Origin: an uncultured Actinomyces sp.
GTDB lineage: Bacteria > Actinomycetota > Actinomycetes > Actinomycetales > Actinomycetaceae
Direction: 5' to 3'
NCBI GenBank assembly: GCA_938041695.1
Contig: CALISI010000081.1
Location: 1 to 17,758 of the forward strand
DNA length: 17,758 nt
Part shown: positions 1 through 6,130 of the stretch, one piece after another
How the letters are laid out: each line of letters opens with the position of its first letter
Position numbering within the stretch: the stretch's first letter is position 1
The notes under the pieces: generated by a model
Told to the model about the DNA's origin: nothing
The model's database searches: none
The model's input: the letters and a program-made list of their open reading frames with translations, nothing else
Made by a program: the position numbers and the translations under genes

Positions 1-140
1 ATGTTGCTCAGTGGCACGACGCTGAGAAGGCTGCAATGTTGCTCAGTGGCACGACGCTGAGAAGGCTGCAATGTTGCTCAGTGGCACGACACTGAGAACG
101 CTGCATCGGTTCTCAGCAGCACGACGCTGAAACATAAAGG
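1..140. repeat. Tandem 35-bp hairpin-forming repeats (3 full copies plus a diverged fourth)
   Basis: Units at 1-35 and 36-70 are identical. The third (71-105) differs at two positions, and the fourth (106-140) is strongly diverged, keeping mainly the central part. Each unit carries an imperfect palindrome, CTCAGTG-GCACGA-CGCTGAG, which becomes a perfect 7-bp stem in copy 3 (CACTGAG). Copy 4 keeps a 5-bp stem (TCAGC/GCTGA). The array touches the window edge, so more copies may lie upstream. The 35-nt period is not a multiple of three, so the array is not a repeated coding motif. There are no unique spacers, so it is not CRISPR. Function unknown. Confidence 0.9.
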
Positions 141-141
141 A

Positions 142-174
142 CTGCGGGACCCATCCAGTGGATGGGTCCCGCAG
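142..174. terminator. Strong terminator-like hairpin after the repeat array
   Basis: This is a near-perfect inverted repeat: CTGCGGGACCCATCCA, one G, then the exact reverse complement. It gives a stem of about 13-14 bp with a tight loop. No long T-tract follows in either direction, which is common for actinobacterial intrinsic terminators. It probably ends transcription of a gene left of the window, or of the repeat array itself. The terminator role is inferred from structure only. Confidence 0.75.
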
Positions 175-686
175 CATATTCGATCGAGAATCCGGGGGCA
201 CACAGGATTCCCGACCGAAGCCTGGAACAGGCGGCAGGCTTGCGCCCGCTGAACATAGTTTTACCAGGTCATGGCGGGTTTCGGTAGTCGATTTTTGGGG
301 TGTTCGTCGCTTGGGGCAAACGTGCAGGGGGCGTAGGAAAAATGTGCGTCTGATTCGTAACTCTTTTTCTGAAATGTCCTCTGACCTGCAAGTTTATCGA
401 CGATGAGGTGTTTTCCTTGAAAATGCTGAAATCTTGGGCTGCTCGGGCAGTGCTGTCGGGAGGCTGAGCGGTCGAAATTAACCGCCGAGCAATATCGACG
501 CCATCACACAGAAATGGCGTATGTAACGTCGGTATGCAATGCGTAACTATCTGTGACGGTCGGGGACACATCCGCGTGTCGCGCGAGGACAGCCACCCTC
601 TCGGCGGTCCCCGGCATCGTCCTGGTGGGGGAGGCCGATATGCGTCGGCGACGCGGCCAGCACCCCGCATGCGTTAACGTGGATAC
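175..686. other. Intergenic region with no convincing gene; low-GC patch and small hairpins
   Basis: No open frame here has recognisable protein character or a good ribosome binding site. Positions 251-420 are about 48% GC by my count, well below the flanking genes. Visible structures are ACGCCAT/ATGGCGT (498-504 with 514-520), CGGGGAC/GTCCCCG (561-567 with 607-613) enclosing smaller stems, and GCCGA/TCGGC (634-638 with 645-649). The last two lie just ahead of murT. They could form a structured RNA, but I match them to no known riboswitch. Seen: composition and inverted repeats. Role unknown. Confidence 0.5.
675..680 (+). promoter_or_regulatory. Candidate -10 element of a leaderless murT transcript
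   Basis: TAACGT fits TANNNT and ends 6 nt before the ATG of murT, so transcription would start at or within a base of the start codon. No Shine-Dalgarno sequence is present upstream of murT (GGATAC only). No recognisable -35 is seen. The call rests on spacing plus the same geometry at four other genes in this window. Confidence 0.45.
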
Positions 687-1997
687 ATGACGAATTCTTC
701 GCATCACCTGTCGGTGCGCTCTCGCCTGGCTACGGTTGCAGGCGGGGCTGCCCGCTTCGCGTCCCGAGCCCTTGGGCGCGGTTCTGGCGGCATGATCGGC
801 GGCGAGGTCGCGCTGCGTATCTCCCCGAAGCTCCTCAACGAGTTGGCCGCCCCTTGTTCATCCGTGATCGTCACCGGCACGAACGGCAAGTCGACGACGA
901 CGCGCATGGTGCGTGCGGCGCTCGAAAGCGCTGGTCGTGTTGCCTCGAACATCAACGGCGACAACATGACGTCGGGCGTCCTCACGGCTCTCATGCAGGG
1001 CAAGGGTGCGACGCGTGCCGCCCTCGAAGTCGACGAGATGCACGTGCCCGCCGTTGCGGCCGACGTGGATCCGGCTGTCTTCGTCTACCTCAACCTCTCG
1101 CGCGACCAGCTTGATCGTGTGGGGGAGATCGGAACGGTGGAGCGTCGCCTGCGCGAGGGGGCCTCGGCTCATCCGGATGCCATCGTCGTCGCAAACTGCG
1201 ATGACCCCCTCATCGTCTCGGCCGCCGCCGACAATCCGACCGTTGTGTGGGTTGCAGCCGGTGGAGGATGGGGGGGAGACTCTGCCGCGTATCCGCGCGG
1301 TGGGCGCGTCGTCCGCTCCGGTGACGACTGGCACCTGATCCCCGCATTCGAGGGGGAGGAACTGCCGGAACTGACGAGCCGTCCGCAGCCTCAGTGGTGG
1401 CTCGAGGACGTTGAGCTCTCCCCCGAAGGCCCGCGCGCGACGCTGCGCGGACCGGACGGCATCAGCGTCCCCCTCAATCTGTTGCTTCCCGGGCGCGCGA
1501 ACCTCGGCAACGCAGCGCAGGCGGTCGCCGCAGCCGTCGCCATGGGTATCGACCCGGCTGTCGCGGCAGCCGCCGTCAGCGGCGTCACCGAGGTCGCCGG
1601 GCGCTACTCCGTGCACGACGTCAACGGGCGCCGTGCCCGTCTGATGCTGGCGAAGAATCCGGCTGGATGGCAGGAAGCCATGACGATGATCGACCCGCGT
1701 GTCGACCAGGTCGTCATCGGCGTCAACGGTCAGGTTCCCGACGGCCAGGACCTCTCCTGGCTGTGGGACGTCGATTTCTCCGCCGTGAAACGGGAGGGGC
1801 GTCGCGTCGTCGCCTGCGGTGAGCGCGGCGCCGACCTTGCTGTGCGCCTCGAATACGCGGGCGTGCACTGCGACCTCGCCCCGCTGCCCATGGATGCCTT
1901 GGCGCTTTGCGAGCCGGGCCGCGTCGAGATGCTCCTCAACTACACGGCCATGCGCGACTTCAAGGTCCTGCTCGATCGAAAGGAAGGCACGCGATGA
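687..1997 (+). CDS. murT: Lipid II isoglutaminyl synthase, MurT subunit (Mur ligase-like)
   Basis: MurT with GatD converts the second-position D-glutamate of lipid II to D-isoglutamine, using glutamine and ATP at the cytoplasmic face of the membrane. The 436-residue protein has the Mur-ligase P-loop GTNGKST at residues 64-70, the central-domain landmarks NGDN (90-93) and LNLSRDQLDR (135-144), and a C-terminal DUF1727 domain from about 315 with WLWDVDF (358-364), the region expected to supply the Asp that assists GatD catalysis. Length is normal for the family. The usual zinc ribbon (two Cys-x2-Cys pairs) is degenerate: the first pair reads YPRGG (202-206) and no cysteine lies between 172 and 376. 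The start is the ATG that gives the normal N-terminus; it has no Shine-Dalgarno. The stop overlaps the gatD start. Confidence 0.95.
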   Translation: MTNSSHHLSVRSRLATVAGGAARFASRALGRGSGGMIGGEVALRISPKLLNELAAPCSSVIVTGTNGKSTTTRMVRAALESAGRVASNINGDNMTSGVLTALMQGKGATRAALEVDEMHVPAVAADVDPAVFVYLNLSRDQLDRVGEIGTVERRLREGASAHPDAIVVANCDDPLIVSAAADNPTVVWVAAGGGWGGDSAAYPRGGRVVRSGDDWHLIPAFEGEELPELTSRPQPQWWLEDVELSPEGPRATLRGPDGISVPLNLLLPGRANLGNAAQAVAAAVAMGIDPAVAAAAVSGVTEVAGRYSVHDVNGRRARLMLAKNPAGWQEAMTMIDPRVDQVVIGVNGQVPDGQDLSWLWDVDFSAVKREGRRVVACGERGADLAVRLEYAGVHCDLAPLPMDALALCEPGRVEMLLNYTAMRDFKVLLDRKEGTR

Positions 1998-2737
1998 GCC
2001 TCTCTACGCTGCGAATCGGCGTCCTCATGCCCGAGGTGCTGGGTACCTACGGCGACAGCGGCAATGCGCTGATTCTCGCCGAACGCGCCCGCAGGCGCGG
2101 CATCGACGCCGAGGTCGTCCACGTGGGACTGACCGAGGAGATCCCTGACAGCCTCGACATTTACACGCTCGGCGGCGGCGAGGACACCGCTCAGGCGCTC
2201 GCTGCCGACAAGTTCCGCCGCACCTCGGGCCTCGCCCGCGCCCTCGATGCGGGGCGCCCACTCCTAGCGATCTGCGCATCCCTGCAGGTCCTCGGCCACT
2301 GGTACGAGGATGCGCGCGGCGCTCGCGTGCCGGGCATGGGCGTCCTCGACATCACGACCGAGCCCCAGGGGCACCGTGCGATCGGTGAGCTCGTCTGCGA
2401 GCCCGTCCTCGAGGGCCTCACCCAGACGCTCACCGGCTTTGAAAACCACGGGGGCGGTACCGTCCTCGGCCCCGATGCTGCCCCGCTCGGTCGCGTCCTG
2501 TCCGGCGTCGGCAACGGCACGCCCCGCGGCGCGACCACGCCCGAGGTACGTTACGACGGCGCCGTCCAGGGGTCCATCATCGCGACCTATATGCACGGCC
2601 CCGCTCTCGCGCGCAATCCTGAGCTGGCGGACCTACTGCTGCAGCGCACCACCGGGTCTGCGCTCGCACCTCTCGAGGTCCCCGGTGTCGCCCAGCTGCG
2701 CGCCGAGCGCCTGCGCATCGTTCACGAGGCCCGATAG
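1994..2737 (+). CDS. gatD: Lipid II isoglutaminyl synthase, GatD glutaminase subunit
   Basis: GatD is the class I (CobB/CobQ-like) glutamine amidotransferase that hydrolyses glutamine and passes ammonia to MurT. The 247-residue protein has the nucleophile in LLAICASLQVLG (Cys94, the position known for GatD) and a histidine in YMHGP (His201), equivalent to the family's catalytic His. The N-terminus reads LMPEVLGTYGDSGN, typical of GatD. The segment after the nucleophile is ASLQ rather than the common GGYQ, a small oddity near the oxyanion hole. The start is chosen at 1994: ATGA overlaps the murT stop, and AGGAAGG at 1981-1987 lies at ideal spacing. A longer upstream reading frame is only murT in another frame. 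Overlap implies translational coupling and 1:1 production with MurT. Confidence 0.95.
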   Translation: MSLSTLRIGVLMPEVLGTYGDSGNALILAERARRRGIDAEVVHVGLTEEIPDSLDIYTLGGGEDTAQALAADKFRRTSGLARALDAGRPLLAICASLQVLGHWYEDARGARVPGMGVLDITTEPQGHRAIGELVCEPVLEGLTQTLTGFENHGGGTVLGPDAAPLGRVLSGVGNGTPRGATTPEVRYDGAVQGSIIATYMHGPALARNPELADLLLQRTTGSALAPLEVPGVAQLRAERLRIVHEAR

Positions 2738-2772
2738 CGTTGGGAGAACGCCCACGCTGAGCGCCCGCCTTG

Positions 2773-2810
2773 TTATGCTGACATAAACGTTTTCCTAGGA
2801 AGGCTTTCCT
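2773..2810 (+). promoter_or_regulatory. Palindromes around the RBS upstream of the 2812 gene
   Basis: TTATG-CTGA-CATAA (2773-2786) is an operator-like inverted repeat that contains a possible -10, TATGCT (2774-2779). It is followed by the perfect 10-bp palindrome TTCCTAGGAA (2792-2801). The Shine-Dalgarno AGGAAGG (2797-2803) can pair either with TTCCT just 5' of it or with TTCCT at 2806-2810, so the ribosome site could be masked in two alternative ways. No good -35 is visible. Regulatory function is inferred. Confidence 0.35.
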
Positions 2811-2811
2811 C

Positions 2812-3492
2812 ATGTCGAACCCCACGCCTTACGGAGTCCCCGGTGAACAGGACACGCCCTGGCCGCAGTACGGTCAGGACGGCGCAAACGGCGCGATGCC
2901 CGCTCAGGGCGCCTATCCGGGTGCCGGTTATGGTGGTCCTGCGGTCATGCCCATCATGAAGCTGCCCAGTCGAGCCCCCGGCACGATCATGATTGTCGTC
3001 GGCGTGCTCATGATGCTGATCGTCGCCCCTATTGTCTTTTTTGTTCTCATGTTCCAGGGCGCCTCAAGCATGACCGAAAACATGGCAAATGGAGCCGTCG
3101 TACGCAACGGTGGGACCGTCGAGGTCGGCACCAATGGCAGCTACACGGTGTCTCTTTCGGAAGCAGCGACTGAGTGTATGTTGATCAAAGATGGCAACAA
3201 GGGCTGGGATATGAAGCAGCTGGACGGAAGCTCGCAGGTCTATTACCGCGATGGCCTGGCGGAGGGCACGTACACGATCCGGTGTGAGGGCCTGGGCGAT
3301 GACGCGACGATCACGGGGCTGCCCGTGAGCGCTGAGGACCTGATCTCCTCGACTGGTGGCGCGTTGATCTGGTCCACGGTCGTCGGCGTCAGCGGCACGA
3401 TCATCATGATCATCGGCATCGTGCTCGTGGTGAAAGCCAACGGTAGGCGCCGAGAGATTCAACAGCAGGCGATGATGTCGGCCATCGGATGA
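2812..3492 (+). CDS. Two-TM membrane protein with extracytoplasmic domain, function unknown
   Basis: I do not recognise a named family. The 226-residue protein starts with a Pro/Gly/Tyr/Gln-rich cytoplasmic segment (1-50), as in many actinobacterial membrane proteins. A transmembrane helix follows at about 57-81, then an extracytoplasmic domain of about 100 residues, a second helix at about 184-207, and a short basic tail. The outer domain holds two cysteines (122 and 158) that could form a disulfide, and stretches such as GSYTVSLSE and EGTYTIRCEG suggest a small beta-sandwich. The start has Shine-Dalgarno AGGAAGG 8 nt upstream. The gene stands alone between gatD and a terminator, so context gives no clue to its job. 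Confidence 0.85.
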   Translation: MSNPTPYGVPGEQDTPWPQYGQDGANGAMPAQGAYPGAGYGGPAVMPIMKLPSRAPGTIMIVVGVLMMLIVAPIVFFVLMFQGASSMTENMANGAVVRNGGTVEVGTNGSYTVSLSEAATECMLIKDGNKGWDMKQLDGSSQVYYRDGLAEGTYTIRCEGLGDDATITGLPVSAEDLISSTGGALIWSTVVGVSGTIIMIIGIVLVVKANGRRREIQQQAMMSAIG

Positions 3493-3510
3493 CAGCAATT
3501 TGCGCGTGAG

Positions 3511-3546
3511 GGGGCGAGGCCCCGGAGGAATTCCGGCCTCGTCCCC
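3511..3546 (+). terminator. Intrinsic terminator after the two-TM protein gene
   Basis: GGGGCGAGGCC (3511-3521) pairs with GGCCTCG-T-CCCC (3535-3546), with a single bulged T and a 13-nt loop that contains the palindrome GGAATTCC. It lies 19 nt after the stop codon and is followed by a short TT. Confidence 0.75.
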
Positions 3547-3580
3547 TTGATGCATCGACACCACCACGAGTAAGGACGCC

Positions 3581-4951
3581 ATGCACACCCTGTCTTTCAC
3601 GGGCGTACGCCAGGTGCGTTTCCCTGCCCCCGATGTCGCGCGTGGCTTTATGCTCGCGCTCATTGCGCTGGCAAATGTGCCCTTCTGGCTGCGATACTTC
3701 CCGGATGCGCCGCAGGTGGGCGAGGCGGCGCTGGCGGCCATGAATGGCGCCGATCAGTGGTGGTACCTGGTGCGTACCCTGTTCGTGGACCGTCGCGCGT
3801 ACCCGCTGTTTTCGATTCTGTTCGGCTTCGGTATGGCGATCATGGCCTCGCGCACGATCGAGCGTGAGCGCCGCTTCGCGATGGATGCGATTGCCTCCGA
3901 GCTGAGCGCCGGGTGGAACGCCGTCCAGTGGGAGATTGTCCGAGAAGCAATCGAGCGGCGGGCGCGCCGCGCGGCCTCACGCCTGATTCGCCGCCGCGGC
4001 TGGTGGATGCTGGCCTTCGGCCTGGTGCACGCTGTGTTTTTCTCCGGCGACATTATTGGCGCGTACGGCCTCGTGGCGGTCATTTTCGCCGAGGTTATCG
4101 TCATGAGACGCGCGTGGCTGCGCGTGCTGATCGGCGCGATCATAGCCTCCTGGAGCCTGCTGGGAATCTGGTCGATGGCGGAGATGATGGGGAGTGAGCC
4201 GATGGTTCTGGAGAGCCACGGCCCCGTCGCACTGGATGCGTGGTACCCGCTCTTCTCGCTCGCCTCCTGGCTTATCGCGACTCCGATGACTGTCCTGACG
4301 GCGCTCGTGGTCCCCTGCGTGATGATCGGCGTGGGCGCCTCGCGCTGGGGCCTGCTGCAGGATCCGCGCGGGCGCGGGCCGCTTGTGGCGGCGATCGCGC
4401 TCGTGGGTCTCGGTATTGGTGCCCTGGGGGCTGTTCCCTTCGCCCTCATGCAGCTGGACTGGGCTTTTACCGGGTCGGCGTCCTGGTCGTATCCGCTCTT
4501 CCATGCTTCCGGCGTTGCGGGAGCCTGCGGGTGGCTGGCGCTTCTCGCGCTCGTGGGAGGTGGGTCGCGCGAGAGTCTCGGCTCGGTATGCGCGTTCCTG
4601 AGTGCGATCGGCCGACGCTCGATGACCGCCTACCTGTCACAGACGCTGCTCTTTATTTTTATGTTCGGCGTGCTTGGCGCGTTCGGCGTTCGTGTCCTGG
4701 GGGTTGCGATTTCGGGGCTTCTTGCGCTGGGGGTCTGGGCGCTGATTGGCTTCGGTTGTGTGATCGCCGAGGTCGGGGGAACCTCTCGTGGTCCCGCGGA
4801 GTGGGCGCTGCGTTGGCTGGTTGCCAAGACCGCGCGTCCGCTGCCGCTGCCCGCCCTGGCTCTCGCATTCCCTGTGGCTCCGGTAGGAGCCGAGGGGCAG
4901 TGCCGGGATTGCCCCTGTTTGGCGTCTCTCATGCCGCCTGCCGTGTACTGA
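3581..4951 (+). CDS. DUF418/YeiB-family multispan membrane protein
   Basis: This 456-residue integral membrane protein has about ten hydrophobic segments. Family marks are an N-terminal DVARGFMLALIALANVP (18-34), a basic loop with Arg-rich helix (91-140), LVHAVFFSGDIIGAYG (148-163), GRRSMTAYLSQTLLF (344-358) and RGPAEWALRWL (403-413). These match DUF418 (YeiB) proteins, related to membrane acyltransferases; the substrate is unknown, and transport or acyl transfer to envelope glycans are only possibilities. The C-terminus continues past the domain into a Pro/Ala-rich tail with a cysteine cluster, CRDCPC (441-446), not typical of the family. The start has AAGGA upstream. The gene appears monocistronic. 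Confidence 0.85.
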   Translation: MHTLSFTGVRQVRFPAPDVARGFMLALIALANVPFWLRYFPDAPQVGEAALAAMNGADQWWYLVRTLFVDRRAYPLFSILFGFGMAIMASRTIERERRFAMDAIASELSAGWNAVQWEIVREAIERRARRAASRLIRRRGWWMLAFGLVHAVFFSGDIIGAYGLVAVIFAEVIVMRRAWLRVLIGAIIASWSLLGIWSMAEMMGSEPMVLESHGPVALDAWYPLFSLASWLIATPMTVLTALVVPCVMIGVGASRWGLLQDPRGRGPLVAAIALVGLGIGALGAVPFALMQLDWAFTGSASWSYPLFHASGVAGACGWLALLALVGGGSRESLGSVCAFLSAIGRRSMTAYLSQTLLFIFMFGVLGAFGVRVLGVAISGLLALGVWALIGFGCVIAEVGGTSRGPAEWALRWLVAKTARPLPLPALALAFPVAPVGAEGQCRDCPCLASLMPPAVY

Positions 4952-5239
4952 CGGGATTTCCGAGGATTCTCCGGGCTCAATCAATACAAATTGGTCTATT
5001 TAGTAGAAACCTTTGCATTCTGCAAGAGCTAATCGCAAATGTGATCAAGAATACAAATGAAAAATAGTTGCGCCATGCCCCCCGGGTGAGCTGCGACGAT
5101 GGTGCGGCGATGTCGCAGTGGTGGCGTTCGGCGGCGACGCAAAAGCCTTGGGGACATTGGTTTTTCGTGGTTTCTACGCTACTGTGAAAGCATCAAGACA
5201 CGTGCTGGTAACACGATGAGGTGAGCGGAGGAGGCGCCA
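4952..5239. other. Intergenic region with an AT-rich island
   Basis: Positions 4981-5065 are only about one third GC, far below the surrounding sequence. They contain the small hairpin TTGCA-TTC-TGCAA and a TTTGC/GCAAA pair. After that, CTGCGAC (5091-5097) pairs with GTCGCAG (5112-5118) across a 14-nt loop. I see no gene, tRNA or recombinase site in this stretch. The AT-rich part may be a regulatory or curved-DNA region, or a remnant of inserted DNA; neither is shown. Confidence 0.5.
5157..5185 (+). promoter_or_regulatory. Candidate promoter upstream of the small ORF and YbjN gene
   Basis: TTGGTT (5157-5162) and TACTGT (5180-5185) are separated by 17 nt, in a locally AT-rich stretch 54 nt upstream of the small ORF. 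The match to TTGACA/TATAAT is moderate. No other promoter candidate of similar quality was seen here. Confidence 0.35.
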
Positions 5240-5338
5240 ATGGAAATGCATGTGCAGACCATCGTGGGGGGCGGTCGGCGCGCTCTCGCCCCGTCTGTAG
5301 CGACGCAGTGGCGCGTCAACGAACATCGGCACGAATAG
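5240..5338 (+). CDS. Possible 32-residue small ORF ahead of the YbjN gene
   Basis: An ATG at 5240 lies 5 nt after GGAGGAGG (5227-5234), one of the strongest Shine-Dalgarno sequences in the window. It opens a 32-codon frame ending in TAG at 5336-5338, only 9 nt before the next start codon. The peptide (beginning MEMHVQTIVGGGRRALAPS) is basic and hydrophilic, with no transmembrane segment or recognisable domain. It could be a real small protein, a leader peptide coupled to the YbjN gene, or an unused ORF. The ribosome site is the only positive evidence. Confidence 0.4.
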   Translation: MEMHVQTIVGGGRRALAPSVATQWRVNEHRHE

Positions 5339-5347
5339 GGGAACATC

Positions 5348-6010
5348 ATGGGCTGGCTATGGCGGGCGGATGCCGACGGAGGAGCCGGCGGTGAGGAGAC
5401 GCCTCGCCGCCGCAATCTGCCGGACGATACCGCCTCTGATATGGAGCAATGGGGAGGTAGCAAAGCAGCACCTCCGGAAGGAATTGTCACGGGTAATTCG
5501 GAGTTTGAAGCCAATCGTTTCGATATGGTTCGCCCCATCACGCAGGAACGCTTGGGCCTCCTGTTCGACTCTGAGGGATGGACTTGGCGTATCGATAACG
5601 ACGGGGATCTCTGCGGTTTGTGGGAGGGGCATCTGTTCTGCTTCCGCTTCCTCGGTGACTCTCGTGAGGTGCTGTCGATCGTTGCCTTCATGAAGAGCCT
5701 TGTGCCGATTGAATATGGCGAGGATCTGCGTGACTTCCTGCAGGCCTGGCACGGCGAGTTCCTCTGGCCGAAGGCGTACGTCGCTGACCAGGACGAGGGC
5801 GACCGTGTTGTCGCTGAGGTGAATGCTGACTACGAGTATGGTGCGACGGATGCGCAGCTCGTTCAACAGGTGATGTGTGCGCTCGCGACGACCCTGCAGC
5901 TATTCCGTGCGCTTGAGGAGCGCTACGGTCTCGATGGGGACGAGGGACCTGGTCCGGCTCGTGGGCATCAGCGCGGCTTTGATGGCCCCACCTGGCTTCC
6001 AGAGAACTGA
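5348..6010 (+). CDS. YbjN domain-containing protein
   Basis: This 220-residue cytoplasmic protein has a poorly conserved, hydrophilic N-terminus (1-60). A YbjN domain follows at about 64-193, recognisable from ITQERLGLLFDSEGWTW, DGDLCGLWEGHLFCF, LQAWHGEFLWPKAYV and the C-terminal TDAQLVQQVMCALATTLQLF helix. YbjN proteins are described as putative sensory-transduction regulators or chaperone-like proteins with an ATP-cone/T3SS-chaperone-like fold; no enzymatic activity is known. Gly/Asp-rich residues end the chain. AGGGGAA precedes the ATG. The gene sits between a small ORF and clpB, but clpB has its own promoter, so a functional link is not implied. Confidence 0.85.
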   Translation: MGWLWRADADGGAGGEETPRRRNLPDDTASDMEQWGGSKAAPPEGIVTGNSEFEANRFDMVRPITQERLGLLFDSEGWTWRIDNDGDLCGLWEGHLFCFRFLGDSREVLSIVAFMKSLVPIEYGEDLRDFLQAWHGEFLWPKAYVADQDEGDRVVAEVNADYEYGATDAQLVQQVMCALATTLQLFRALEERYGLDGDEGPGPARGHQRGFDGPTWLPEN

Positions 6011-6021
6011 GTCACATCCTC

Positions 6022-6057
6022 CTGAGATTCGAAGTTGAGTGGAATAGACTCAACTTC
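6022..6057 (+). promoter_or_regulatory. clpB promoter with HAIR-type (HspR) operator
   Basis: GAAGTTGAGT (6031-6040), a 7-nt spacer, and ACTCAACTTC (6048-6057) form a perfect 10-bp inverted repeat. Its core TTGAGT-N7-ACTCAA matches the HAIR element bound by the heat-shock repressor HspR (consensus CTTGAGT-N7-ACTCAAG). A promoter can be read through it: CTGAGA (6022-6027), 17 nt, TAGACT (6045-6050). Repressor binding would cover the spacer and -10. HspR is not encoded in this window; it is normally in the dnaK operon. In RNA the repeat could also form a hairpin ending the YbjN transcript. Confidence 0.85.
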
Positions 6058-6130
6058 GGCTTCGTTGTGTCTGTCAGAAGGCGTCGAGTGGATCGGCGCC
6101 ACCAGACAAACCATTTGGAGGAGTGATTTC

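Noticed and set aside
1..140. CRISPR array
   Set aside because: The units are directly contiguous with no unique spacers, and no cas genes are present.
269..670. A 133-codon minus-strand ORF in the region upstream of murT
   Set aside because: There is no ribosome site, composition is Pro/Arg-heavy, and no domain is recognisable. It is more likely a chance open frame over a noncoding patch.
4952..5239. tRNA, attachment site or insertion sequence in the AT-rich gap
   Set aside because: No cloverleaf, terminal inverted repeats with target duplication, or transposase fragment could be found by eye.
6035..6130. Longer clpB start 32 codons upstream
   Set aside because: The extension would begin inside the HAIR operator and lacks family similarity. 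The ATG at 6131 has a strong Shine-Dalgarno and gives the normal N-terminus.
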